15,280 bases of DNA, taken from NCBI GenBank assembly GCA_050249455.1, contig JBFWQM010000128.1:1-15280 (forward strand). The letters run 5' to 3'. This document shows positions 1 to 7,085 of the stretch, in pieces. Every line of letters begins with the position of its first letter. The stretch's first letter is position 1. The notes beneath the pieces are model-generated. The model did no database searches. It was not told where the DNA came from and was given only the letters and a program-made list of their open reading frames with translations. Origin of the DNA: JBFWQM01 sp050249455. GTDB taxonomy: Bacteria > Pseudomonadota > Alphaproteobacteria > MPNO01 > VGEU01. A program made the translations under genes and the position numbers.

Positions 1-105
1 CACTTCGGCACCCAGCACGTTGAAGGTTTCCTTGAGATCAAGGGCGATGATGGTTTCGTCCTCCACGATCAGAATGCGAAGGCCGACAAACGGAAACTCT
101 GCCAC
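1..105 (-). CDS. Response regulator receiver domain, N-terminal part (partial)
   Basis: Only the first 35 codons are in the window; the gene continues beyond the left edge. The translation begins VAEFPFVGLRILIVEDETII and goes on to ALDLKETFNVLGAEV. This is the first strand and helix of a two-component receiver (CheY-like) domain, with the acidic pair Glu-Asp of the Mg2+-binding pocket in the VEDE motif. The phospho-acceptor Asp would lie outside the window. The GTG start at 103-105 is chosen because an AGGAGA Shine-Dalgarno (complement of 113-120) stands at normal distance and the receiver fold begins right after it. The type resembles the short receivers paired with HWE/HisKA2 histidine kinases in Alphaproteobacteria (inference). 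No output domain can be seen. Confidence 0.85.
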   Translation of the reverse strand, partial: MAEFPFVGLRILIVEDETIIALDLKETFNVLGAEV

Positions 106-112
106 AGCCTGT

Positions 113-120
113 ATCTCCTA
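113..120 (-). promoter_or_regulatory. Shine-Dalgarno of the response-regulator gene
   Basis: Read on the minus strand this is TAGGAGAT, 7 nt in front of the GTG start at 103-105. It decides in favour of GTG, since there is no ATG nearby in frame. Confidence 0.7.
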
Positions 121-262
121 CAGATCACGGGAACCAAAAAACGCCCGATGCAGTTGATTTCAGGCCTGTCTACACGATACCGATTGAAAACGATCGAGAC
201 TGCAGAGGGTTTCATCTTGATGAGTCTTGAAGAAGACACCCCGCATCGTTCCGAGAACGCAC

Positions 263-290
263 AAAAAAAGCCGCCGGGATTGCCGGCGGC
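263..290 (-). terminator. Rho-independent terminator (minus strand)
   Basis: Perfect 8-bp stem GCCGCCGG/CCGGCGGC with a 5-nt loop, followed on the minus strand by U7. On the plus strand there is no T run after the stem, so it acts only leftward. It would end the proposed small RNA and insulate the response-regulator gene from it. Confidence 0.8.
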
Positions 291-411
291 GAGTTAAGGG
301 TCCAACCGGAGGTTCGGTTGGTCGGACGCCCGAAAGCGTCCGAGGGGGGCTAGACTCAACAACTGGAAACGGAACCGCCTTCCGTCAAGGCGGCGTGTTT
401 CCTCCGCTCCA
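263..411 (-). ncRNA. Putative small RNA with four stem-loops and an intrinsic terminator
   Basis: No convincing reading frame covers this stretch, but on the minus strand it folds into consecutive stem-loops. The first is a composite hairpin: 365-370 pairs with 397-402 and, after a small internal loop, 375-381 pairs with 387-393. A perfect 8-bp hairpin follows at 322-343, then a perfect 7-bp hairpin at 302-321. Last is a GC-rich 8-bp terminator stem (270-277 with 283-290) followed on the minus strand by seven U residues (263-269). No minus-strand gene lies upstream that would need this terminator, because the AsmA gene runs the other way. A free-standing transcript of about 110-150 nt is therefore the simplest reading. 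The 5' end is uncertain; a TATATG at 418-423 could be its -10 element but has no good -35. It does not match 6S, SRP, tmRNA or RNase P signatures I know. Confidence 0.5.
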
Positions 412-419
412 AAGTTCCA

Positions 420-425
420 TATAGT
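420..425 (+). promoter_or_regulatory. Possible -10 element upstream of the AsmA gene
   Basis: TATAGT stands alone in GC-rich surroundings, but the hexamer 17 nt upstream (GTTTCC) is a poor -35. If used, transcription would start near 432. That gives a leader of about 80 nt to the ATT codon at 515, but almost no leader to the ATG at 434. The same AT-rich spot reads TATATG on the minus strand and may serve the small RNA. Confidence 0.3.
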
Positions 426-498
426 GGGAATGGGTGGATTGCCGTTCGCCCCTGCGACGGACCCTGGCGGGGCGCCGCGGGAAGGCCGGACGGCCAAC

Positions 499-506
499 GG
501 GGAGGG
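499..506 (+). promoter_or_regulatory. Shine-Dalgarno that points to an ATT start
   Basis: GGGGAGGG followed by an 8-nt spacer and ATT at 515-517. No ATG, GTG or TTG is available at this distance in the frame. It marks the probable start of the AsmA-family protein. Confidence 0.55.
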
Positions 507-514
507 TCGTTCCC

Positions 515-3500
515 ATTCGCAAGATCGCCATCATCGCGGGCGGCGTGGTCGTCGTCTTGATCGCCGCCGTCCTCATCGTGCCGCGCCTGATCGACTGGAA
601 CGCCTACAAGCCCGAGATCGCCGCCGCCGTGCGCGATGCGACGGGACGTGAGTTCCATATCGACGGCAACCTCGAGGTCAACCTGATCCCTGGGGCGGAG
701 TTCTCCGCCAGCGGCGTGCGGCTGGCCAACGTGCCGGGCGCGAAGGCGCCTGAGATGGTCAAGGTCGGCAGCATCGAGGGCAAGATCGCGCTGCTGCCGC
801 TGATCGGCGGCACGCTGGTGGTCGACCGCCTGATCGTGCGCGAGCCCGAGGTCAACCTCCAGGTCGATGCGGCCGGTCGTCCCAACTGGGACATGAGGCC
901 GCCGCGGCAGGCCGATGCGCCGCGCGAGCCGGCGCCGCAGGAGAAAGGCGGCAAGCCGCCGTTCGACGAGGTGCGCCTCGGCGACGTGCGCATCGAAGGC
1001 GGCCGCTTCACTTATTCCGACGCGGTCAGCGGCCAGGACGTGACGGGACGCGACCTCAACGTCGCGGTGACGATGCCTGAGCTTTCGAAGCCGCTGGCGG
1101 CGAAGGTGGCGCTGGTCCTGAACGAGGAGCCGACCACCCTCGACGTCTCCGTCGACACGCCGCGCGCGGTGATGTCGGGCCGGCCGGCCACGGTGGCCGT
1201 GGCGCTGCAGACCAAGCGCATCGTCTTCCGCCTCGACGGCAAGGCGGCGGAAGGCGCCGCCGGGTTCGCCGGCGTCGCCGACCTCGACATCCCCTCGGTC
1301 GGCCAGCTCGCGCAGTGGCTCGACCGGCCGCTGGAGCGCGGCCAGTCCGACCCCGGCCCGCTCAAGCTGCACGCCGAGTTCGACGCGCGCGAGAATGGCG
1401 CCACCTTGAAGACCGCGACGATCCAGGGCACCGGCCTGCAGGCGACGGCGTCCGGCGCGGTGGAGACCGCAGGCGGCGAATTGCGCAAGGCCGTGTTCAA
1501 GCTCGACGGCGGCGTGCTCGACGTCGACCGCTATTTGCCGAAGCCGGCGGCGCCGGCGGCCGGCACGCCGCCGCCGCCGCCCGCGGACCGGTCGGCCCCG
1601 CCGCCGCCGCGCGACGGCGGCGACCCGCTGGCGATGCTGTCGGACAAGCCGTTCGACCTGAAGCCCCTGCGCGGCAAGGAGATCGACGTCCGCATCAACC
1701 TGCAGGGCGTCAAGGCCGCCGGCTTCGAGGTCGGCCGCATCGACCTCGCGGCGCTGATGAACGCCGGCAAGCTCGACGCCACGATCCGCGAGATCGTGCT
1801 CTACGGCGGCAAGATCACCGGCCAGTCGAAGCTGGACGCCTCCGGCGATGCGCTCGCCGTCGACACGACGCTGACGATCGACAAGGTCAATGTCGGGGCG
1901 CTGGCCAAGGCGGCGACGCCGCCGGGCGAGGAGCCGCCGGTCGCCGGCGCGGTCACCGCCAAGCTGACGGCGGCGGGCCGCGGCGCCAACCCGCGTGCGC
2001 TGGCCCAGGGCATGGTCGGCAACCTCGACCTCGACCTCAGCGGCGCCGACATGCGCGCCACCGGGGCGCCGCTCTCGGCGGTTAAGGCCAACATTGACCT
2101 GCCCGGCATCGACAAGCAGCCGACCGTGAAGGCGAGCGCCGTGTTCAACGGCCAGACCGTGACGGTGGACGTCACCGGCGATACCACGCGCAAGCTCCTC
2201 GCCGGCGACAGCTTCCAGCTCGCCGCCAACATCGGCTCGCCGCTCGCCAAGGCGTCGTACCAGGGCGCGGTGATGCGCAAGCCGACGCCCGGCCTCGACG
2301 GCAAGCTGGAGATCGCCGTGACCTCCGTCGGCCGGCTGATGAGCTGGGTCGGCGCGCCGCTGGCGCCCAACCAGCCCGACCCCGGCCCGCTCACCATCAA
2401 CGCGGTCATGGCCGGCGACGGCGGCAAGGCGACCTTGCGCGAGGCGCGCATCGAGGGCAAGGCGATCAAGGCGACCGCCAAGGGCAGCTTCGACGCGACC
2501 AAGGCGGTGCAGGAGTTCGACGCGCTGATCGACGTGCAGCAGGCCGACCTCAACGCCTACCTGCCGCCGGAAGCCAAGGAGCCGGCGAAGCCGGCGGCGC
2601 CCGCGCCGAAACAGCAGCCGCAGCAGGCGGCCGGGTGGAGCGAGGAGCCGATCGATGTCGCCTTCCTCGACAAGGCCAAGGGCAAGGTCGAGGCGAAGTT
2701 CGCGTCGGTCCGCTACCGCGACCTTGTCATCGAGAGCGGCCGCGCCGAAGCCACCCTCGCCGACCGCGCGTTCAAGGCGGCGCTGCAGGACGTCAAGCTC
2801 GCACAGGGAACCATCGGCGGCACGGCAAGCCTCGCCGCGGCCGACCGCGGGCTCGCGCTCGACTACAGCGCGACCATCGCCGGCGTCCAGGCCCAGCCGC
2901 TGCTGGTCGCCTTCGCCGGGACCGACCGGCTGAGCGGGACGATGGAGTTCACCGCCAAGGGCCGCGCCGCCGGACGGTCGCAGAAGGACATCGTCGGCAC
3001 GCTCAACGGCGACGGCGGGTTCAAGTTCCTGAACGGCGCGATCCACGGCATCAACCTCGCCGCGGTGCTGCGCCAGGCGAAGTCGCTCGGCTTCGACTCG
3101 GGTGCGCGCGAGGCCCAGAAGACCGACTTCGCCGAGCTGTCCGGCACGTTCGCCATCCGCGACGGCGTGCTGGAGAACAAGGACCTCAAGATGCTGGCGC
3201 CGCTGATCCGCCTCGCCGGCACCGGCCAGGTGTCGATGCCGCCGCGCACGCTCGACTACAACGTGACGGCGACGCTGGTCAGCTCGCTGGAGGGCCAGGG
3301 CGGGCGCGAGGGCATCAACGGCATCCCGATCCCGATCAAGGTCAAGGGAAGTTGGGACTCGCCCTCCTACGAGCCCGACTGGCAGGCCGTGTTCCGCGAG
3401 GCTGCGAAGGATCCGGAGCGGCTGAAGTCGATGCCGCGCGACCTGCAGAATGCGGCGAAGGGGCTTGGCATCGACCTGCCGGGCATCCCGGGGGCTGACG

Positions 3501-3637
3501 CGCTGCCGGGCGTGCTGCGCAACGTGCCCGGAATCCCGGGCCTGCCCGGCGCGGCCCCGTCGGCGCCGCCGTCGGGCGGCAACGCGCCGGCCGCCCCGGA
3601 TCCGGCGCGCCAGCTTCGCAACCTGTTCGGCCGCTGA
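515..3637 (+). CDS. AsmA family protein (apparent ATT start)
   Basis: A protein of 1040 residues from ATT, or 1067 if the in-frame ATG at 434 is used. It opens with the family's usual N-terminus: basic IRK, one hydrophobic membrane segment (residues about 4-23), then DWNAYKP and repeated beta-rich AsmA-type units with an N-terminal AsmA domain and an AsmA-like C-terminal region. Pro-rich linkers lie near residues 345-370 and 690-710, and the C-terminus is rich in Pro/Gly/Ala. AsmA-like proteins are inner-membrane anchored periplasmic proteins tied to outer-membrane assembly and inter-membrane lipid traffic; alphaproteobacterial members are often about 1000 residues, as here. The start at 515 is preferred because GGGGAGGG (499-506) lies 8 nt before it and because codons 434-514 are Arg-rich and use rare third bases unlike the rest. 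It stands alone, with a terminator behind it. The family call is secure; substrate and exact role are not. Confidence 0.9.
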   Translation: MRKIAIIAGGVVVVLIAAVLIVPRLIDWNAYKPEIAAAVRDATGREFHIDGNLEVNLIPGAEFSASGVRLANVPGAKAPEMVKVGSIEGKIALLPLIGGTLVVDRLIVREPEVNLQVDAAGRPNWDMRPPRQADAPREPAPQEKGGKPPFDEVRLGDVRIEGGRFTYSDAVSGQDVTGRDLNVAVTMPELSKPLAAKVALVLNEEPTTLDVSVDTPRAVMSGRPATVAVALQTKRIVFRLDGKAAEGAAGFAGVADLDIPSVGQLAQWLDRPLERGQSDPGPLKLHAEFDARENGATLKTATIQGTGLQATASGAVETAGGELRKAVFKLDGGVLDVDRYLPKPAAPAAGTPPPPPADRSAPPPPRDGGDPLAMLSDKPFDLKPLRGKEIDVRINLQGVKAAGFEVGRIDLAALMNAGKLDATIREIVLYGGKITGQSKLDASGDALAVDTTLTIDKVNVGALAKAATPPGEEPPVAGAVTAKLTAAGRGANPRALAQGMVGNLDLDLSGADMRATGAPLSAVKANIDLPGIDKQPTVKASAVFNGQTVTVDVTGDTTRKLLAGDSFQLAANIGSPLAKASYQGAVMRKPTPGLDGKLEIAVTSVGRLMSWVGAPLAPNQPDPGPLTINAVMAGDGGKATLREARIEGKAIKATAKGSFDATKAVQEFDALIDVQQADLNAYLPPEAKEPAKPAAPAPKQQPQQAAGWSEEPIDVAFLDKAKGKVEAKFASVRYRDLVIESGRAEATLADRAFKAALQDVKLAQGTIGGTASLAAADRGLALDYSATIAGVQAQPLLVAFAGTDRLSGTMEFTAKGRAAGRSQKDIVGTLNGDGGFKFLNGAIHGINLAAVLRQAKSLGFDSGAREAQKTDFAELSGTFAIRDGVLENKDLKMLAPLIRLAGTGQVSMPPRTLDYNVTATLVSSLEGQGGREGINGIPIPIKVKGSWDSPSYEPDWQAVFREAAKDPERLKSMPRDLQNAAKGLGIDLPGIPGADALPGVLRNVPGIPGLPGAAPSAPPSGGNAPAAPDPARQLRNLFGR

Positions 3638-3663
3638 GGCGAAGGCGACCGCACGACGCAGGA

Positions 3664-3692
3664 GGGGGCGGGCCAATGGCCCGCCCCCTATT
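3664..3692 (+). terminator. Terminator after the AsmA gene
   Basis: Perfect 11-bp stem (3664-3674 with 3678-3688), 3-nt loop, followed by TATT. The U tract is short, but the stem is very strong and begins 26 nt after the AsmA stop codon. It separates AsmA from the SDR gene. Confidence 0.6.
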
Positions 3693-3723
3693 GCCGCTGC
3701 CCGATCCGCCGTCATCACCCGTG

Positions 3724-3756
3724 TGATCCACCGGCCAGGCCGCACGCGAATAACGG
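3724..3756 (+). promoter_or_regulatory. Possible RpoE-type promoter of the SDR gene
   Basis: TGATCC at 3724-3729 equals the -35 of the rpoE promoter in this window. The -10 is not clear: at 18 nt spacing one finds GAATAA, and the best TA-containing hexamer (TAACGG, 3751-3756) would need 21 nt. The site lies 51 nt before the ATG and after the AsmA terminator. A short inverted repeat ATCAC/GTGAT (3714-3727) overlaps it. Confidence 0.4.
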
Positions 3757-3780
3757 TCGCGCAACGCGGGAGGCGACGGC

Positions 3781-4533
3781 ATGGCAGCCGTGTGGATCAC
3801 CGGCGGCGGACAGGGAATCGGGCGCGCGCTGGCGCTGCATTACGCCGCGGCCGGCGCCGCAGTGGCGGCGAGCGCGCGCACGGCAGAGGATCTCGCCCTC
3901 GTCGCCGACGAGGCGGCGGCGCTCGGCGGCAAGGTCGTCCCCTTCCCGCTCGACGTGACCGATCGCGACGCCACGGCCGCCGCGGTCGACGCGGTCGAGC
4001 GCGCGATCGGGCCGCTCGACCTCTGCATCCTCAACGCCGGGACCCATGCGCCGATGACGGCCGCCGACTTCTCCAGCGACACGCTGCGCCGGCTGGTCGA
4101 CGTCAACGTGCTCGGCGTCGCGCATGGGCTCGAGGCGGTGCTGCCGCGCTTCCTGGCGCGACGCGGCGGGCACGTCGCGGTGGTCGGGTCGGCGTCGGCC
4201 TATGTCGGTCTGCCGACCGCCGCCGCGTACGGCGCGACCAAGGCGGCGCTGAACAACCTGTGCGAGGCGCTGGCGCCGGAGCTGCGCCGCGCCGGCGTGA
4301 CGATCTCCATCGTCAATCCCGGCTTCGTGCGCACGCCGCTCACCGACCGCAACACGTTCCGCATGCCGTTCCTGATGGACGCCGAAGACGCCGCCGCCCG
4401 CATCGCCCGCGGGCTGGCGCGCGGCCGGTTCGAGGTCGCGTTCCCCCGCCGCCTGGTGCTGCCGCTCAAGCTGCTGCGCTGCCTGCCGCGGGCGGCGCTG
4501 TTCGTCCTCAGCCGTCGAATGCTGCCGCGTTGA
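3781..4533 (+). CDS. Short-chain dehydrogenase/reductase (SDR)
   Basis: A 250-residue classical SDR with a full set of motifs: TGGGQGIG (7-14) for NAD(P) binding, NAG (85-87), Asn109, Ser137/Ser139, and the YxxxK pair Tyr150/Lys154, followed by NPGFVRTP (179-186). It should be a cytoplasmic NAD(P)H-dependent oxidoreductase; substrate unknown. The C-terminus ends in a hydrophobic, basic stretch (about 222-250) that could touch the membrane. GGGAGG (3768-3773) stands 7 nt before the ATG. SDRs of this kind recur next to FAD oxidoreductase, DUF1365, CFA-type methyltransferase and DUF3833 genes in RpoE-ChrR loci, so a role in lipid modification under photo-oxidative stress is inferred from context. 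Here it is convergent to that operon and overlaps its last gene by 26 bp. Confidence 0.9.
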   Translation: MAAVWITGGGQGIGRALALHYAAAGAAVAASARTAEDLALVADEAAALGGKVVPFPLDVTDRDATAAAVDAVERAIGPLDLCILNAGTHAPMTAADFSSDTLRRLVDVNVLGVAHGLEAVLPRFLARRGGHVAVVGSASAYVGLPTAAAYGATKAALNNLCEALAPELRRAGVTISIVNPGFVRTPLTDRNTFRMPFLMDAEDAAARIARGLARGRFEVAFPRRLVLPLKLLRCLPRAALFVLSRRMLPR

Positions 4534-5014
4534 CGACCGCGGACGGCTGGCGGGCGAACGCGACGCTGAGCGTGCCGACCGGCACGCCCCATTTCGAGGC
4601 GCGGGCGCGGTTGATCAGGACGCCGTCCGGCAGCAGCACCATGCGGTCGGCGAACGCGATGCGCCAGGTCCGGCCGCCGATCGGCAGCCGCAGCACGTAG
4701 CGCCAATCGAGCACGTTTCCCGCGACGGTTCCGGTCGCCACGCCGTCGACATCGTCGGCCTTGCCCTCGTAGCGGCCGGGGCCGGTGCGGCGGATGCGCC
4801 AGATGCGCCGCTCGCGCGTGCCGTCGGCGTAGAGGAATCGCTCCTCGAGCGTCAGCCCGCCGGCCTCCACGCGGCCGGACAACTCGACGGTGAACTGGCG
4901 GCGCAGCCGGCCGAGGCTGTCCTCGAAGATGCCCCAGGCCCGCGTGCGGCCGGCGAAATAGTTCTCAAGCTCCAGCGTCGGCGCCGGATCGCCTTCCGGG
5001 TGCGGCTGGTCCAT
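4508..5014 (-). CDS. DUF3833 family protein
   Basis: A 168-residue protein of unknown function that fits the DUF3833 pattern: ENYFAGRTRAWGIFEDSLGR near the N-terminus (residues about 16-35), then a DGTRERR-W block, a GKADDVDG-A-G--AGN block, a WRYVLRLP block and the closing INRARASKWGVPVG block. No signal peptide or lipobox is seen; many relatives are lipoproteins, so this copy may be cytoplasmic or its start misjudged. The ATG at 5012-5014 follows a GAGAGA sequence. The frame is open further upstream into the methyltransferase gene, but those codons are only shadow. It is the last gene of the rpoE-chrR run and has its own predicted RpoE promoter in the 62-bp gap before it. Function is unknown; context suggests membrane-lipid modification. 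Confidence 0.85.
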   Translation of the reverse strand: MDQPHPEGDPAPTLELENYFAGRTRAWGIFEDSLGRLRRQFTVELSGRVEAGGLTLEERFLYADGTRERRIWRIRRTGPGRYEGKADDVDGVATGTVAGNVLDWRYVLRLPIGGRTWRIAFADRMVLLPDGVLINRARASKWGVPVGTLSVAFARQPSAVVNAAAFDG

Positions 5015-5042
5015 GTGCGCTCTCTCGGTGCGTTGATGCCAT

Positions 5043-5072
5043 GCGATACGCACGCCGCCGCCGGCCGGATCA
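5043..5072 (-). promoter_or_regulatory. Predicted RpoE promoter of the DUF3833 gene
   Basis: On the minus strand TGATCC (5067-5072), an 18-nt spacer and TATCGC (5043-5048). The rpoE promoter of this window has the same -35, the same spacing and TATCAG. The site sits just after the methyltransferase stop codon and about 29 nt in front of the DUF3833 ATG, so it would give extra or independent expression of the last gene. Confidence 0.6.
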
Positions 5073-5076
5073 CCGC

Positions 5077-6297
5077 TCAGGGCCGCACGATCCGGAAATG
5101 CCCGACGTCGAGGCTGCCGGCGCGGAAGCCGCCTTCGCAGTAGGCGAGGTAGTAGCGCCACAGCCGGCGGAACCGTTCGTCGCAGCCCATCGCCGCGATC
5201 TGCGGCCAGGCGGCGTCGAACCGCTCGCGCCAGCGCCGCAAGGTCCAGGCATAGGCCGGGCCGAACGCCTCGACCTCGGCCAGGCGCAGGCCGGCCACGG
5301 CAGCGCCGCCGCGGATCGCGTCCGCGGTGGGCAGCATGCCGCCGGGGAAGACGTAGCGCTGGATGAAATCTGCGTTGCGCCGGTAGCGTTCGAAGCGCGC
5401 CGGCTCGATGGTGATCGCCTGCAGCGCCGCGATCCCGCCGGGCCGCAGCCGGTCGCGCAGCACGGCATAGAACTGCGGCCAGTAGCGTTCGCCGACCGCC
5501 TCGATCATCTCGATCGACACCGCCGCGTCGTAGACGCCCGTCTCGTCCCGGTAGTCGCGCAGGACATGCCGGACGCGGTCGCCGAGGCCCGCGTCCGCGG
5601 CACGCCGGTTGGCATAGGCGCACTGTTCGCGCGACAGCGTCAGCCCCGTCACCCGGCAGCCGTAGTCGCGCGCCGCGATCTCGGCGAAGCCGCCCCACCC
5701 GCTGCCGATCTCCAGCACCGTCATCCCGGGGCGCAGCCCGGCCGCGGCGGCGATCGCGCGGTACTTGCGGTCCTGCGCGGTCTCCAGCGGCTCGTCCGGC
5801 GCCGCCGGCATCGCCGCCGAATAGGTCATGCCGGCATCGAGCCAGGCGGCGAAGAAGTCGTTCCCGAGATCGTAGTGGGCGGCGATGTTGCGCCGGCTGC
5901 CGGCCCGCGAGTTCGGCCGCAGCCGGTGCAGCGCCCGGTGCGCCAGCCGCAGCGGCGACCAGCGGCGCGCCGGACCCAGCGCGGCGGAGCCATTGCGCGC
6001 GGCGAGCTCGACCAGCGCAGCGATGTCCGGGCTCTCCCAGTCGCCGTCAACATAGGCCTCCCCCATCGCGACGCTGCCGCCCAGCACGAGGCGGCGCAGC
6101 AGGCGCGTGCGGCGCACCTCGATCTCGGCCGCCGGGCCGGGCTGCGCGCCCTGCGCGAGGTGCTGCGTGCCGTCGGGGAAGCGCAGCGCCAGCGATCCGA
6201 CCGCGATGCGGTCGGCAAGGGCGCGGACCGGCCGCCACACCACGCCGCCACCGCCGCCGGCGAACGCCACGTCGCGGCGTGCTTCCTCGCGCTGCAT
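5077..6297 (-). CDS. CFA-synthase-family SAM-dependent fatty-acyl methyltransferase
   Basis: A 406-residue member of the Mycolic_acid_cyclopropane/CFA synthase family (COG2230). The N-terminal helical part (1-130) leads into IAAHYDLGNDFFAAWLD (138-154), the SAM-binding motif EIGSGWGG (196-203), MIEAVG (264-269), YRRNADFIQRYVFPGG (305-320) and a final W-YYLAYCEGGFRAG block. Such enzymes methylate double bonds of phospholipid acyl chains at the inner membrane face. Of the residues that hold bicarbonate in E. coli Cfa, Glu266, Ile295 and the Tyr382/383 region are kept. Cys139 is replaced by Ala161 and His266 by Gln293. A different product from a plain cyclopropane, such as a methyl-branched or furan precursor (compare UfaM of Rhodobacter), is therefore possible. 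The ATG shares one base with the DUF1365 stop (TGATG), implying coupled translation. Confidence 0.9.
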   Translation of the reverse strand: MQREEARRDVAFAGGGGGVVWRPVRALADRIAVGSLALRFPDGTQHLAQGAQPGPAAEIEVRRTRLLRRLVLGGSVAMGEAYVDGDWESPDIAALVELAARNGSAALGPARRWSPLRLAHRALHRLRPNSRAGSRRNIAAHYDLGNDFFAAWLDAGMTYSAAMPAAPDEPLETAQDRKYRAIAAAAGLRPGMTVLEIGSGWGGFAEIAARDYGCRVTGLTLSREQCAYANRRAADAGLGDRVRHVLRDYRDETGVYDAAVSIEMIEAVGERYWPQFYAVLRDRLRPGGIAALQAITIEPARFERYRRNADFIQRYVFPGGMLPTADAIRGGAAVAGLRLAEVEAFGPAYAWTLRRWRERFDAAWPQIAAMGCDERFRRLWRYYLAYCEGGFRAGSLDVGHFRIVRP

Positions 6298-7085
6298 CAC
6301 TCGGGCGCCTTCGGCCACGACGCGACGCTGACGGCGGCTGGCGGCGGCGCCGGGCGGCGATGAAACGGCGCGCCCTTGAGCCAGAGCTTCAGCGCCTCCC
6401 AGTGGATGCCCGCCATGACCTTCATGGTGGACAGGGGGAAGCGGGCCAGCGCCGCGGCGATGCTGCGGTCGTCGAGCGGCCGGCGCGCGCCGTGCATCGT
6501 CGCCGTCAGCAGCACGCCCTCGGCGTCGGTCTCCCGGATGGCGAGCCGCAGCACGTCGGCCGGCGGCGCCGTCCGGAATGCGTAGCGGGCGGCCATGCCG
6601 ATGAACGGCGAGACATGCATGCGCTTGGCGCAGGCGTGGCTGAACACCCCTTCCGTCGCCGGATCGATCGCGAAGAGATAGGTGTGGCGGTCGCCAAAGG
6701 TGCTGTTGACCTCGTAGAGCACGGCACTGGGCCGGCCGTCGCGGCCCGTGCAGTAGTAGATGCTGATCGGGTTGAACACGTAGCCCAGCACCCGTGGCTG
6801 GCACACCAGAATGATCCGCCCCCCGCCAGCGTCGATCCCGGCGCGCGCGAGCGTGCCGCGCACCCACGCGGCGAGCGGCGTCCGGCCGTCGCCGTGGTCC
6901 GCCTCGTGGAAGGACAGCAGATTGCGCCGGTTGACCGAGAACAGCCGCAGTCGGCCGTCGAGCGCGGGCGCCTCGTCGAGGTCGAGGCCAAGCCAGAACA
7001 GCCGGTAGTCAAGCCGGTGCCGGCGGGGCCGCGCGCGGACGTGCGTCACGCTGCCGAAATAGAGGCACGACCGCAGCGCCGTCAT
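6297..7085 (-). CDS. DUF1365 family protein
   Basis: A 262-residue protein with the recognisable DUF1365 (COG3496) blocks: SCLYFGSVTHVRARPRRHRL at the N-terminus, a LF-VNRRNLLSFHE-DHGDG region, RVLGYVFNPISIYYC (about residue 100), a Tyr-Glu-Val-N-STFGD-HTY block, KRMHVSPFIGM and the C-terminal STMKVMAGIHWEALKLWLKG. Its biochemical role is unknown to me; the gene is almost always found between an FAD oxidoreductase and a CFA-type methyltransferase, so all three probably act on the same acyl lipid. The ATG overlaps the preceding stop as ATGA (7082-7085), and its own stop overlaps the next start as TGATG. The tail after about residue 240 is Pro/Ala-rich and less conserved. Confidence 0.9.
   Translation of the reverse strand: MTALRSCLYFGSVTHVRARPRRHRLDYRLFWLGLDLDEAPALDGRLRLFSVNRRNLLSFHEADHGDGRTPLAAWVRGTLARAGIDAGGGRIILVCQPRVLGYVFNPISIYYCTGRDGRPSAVLYEVNSTFGDRHTYLFAIDPATEGVFSHACAKRMHVSPFIGMAARYAFRTAPPADVLRLAIRETDAEGVLLTATMHGARRPLDDRSIAAALARFPLSTMKVMAGIHWEALKLWLKGAPFHRRPAPPPAAVSVASWPKAPE

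Noticed and set aside
681..690. TGATCC within the AsmA gene
   Set aside because: Inside coding sequence with no -10 at 18 nt and no gene start downstream.
356..3745. Very long open frame on the minus strand opposite the AsmA gene
   Set aside because: It is Arg/Ala/Gly-rich with no family motifs and arises from codon bias of the real plus-strand gene; the plus strand shows clear AsmA features.
5041..6363. 440-codon plus-strand frame opposite the methyltransferase
   Set aside because: No motifs; the minus strand holds a convincing SAM-dependent methyltransferase with coupled start.
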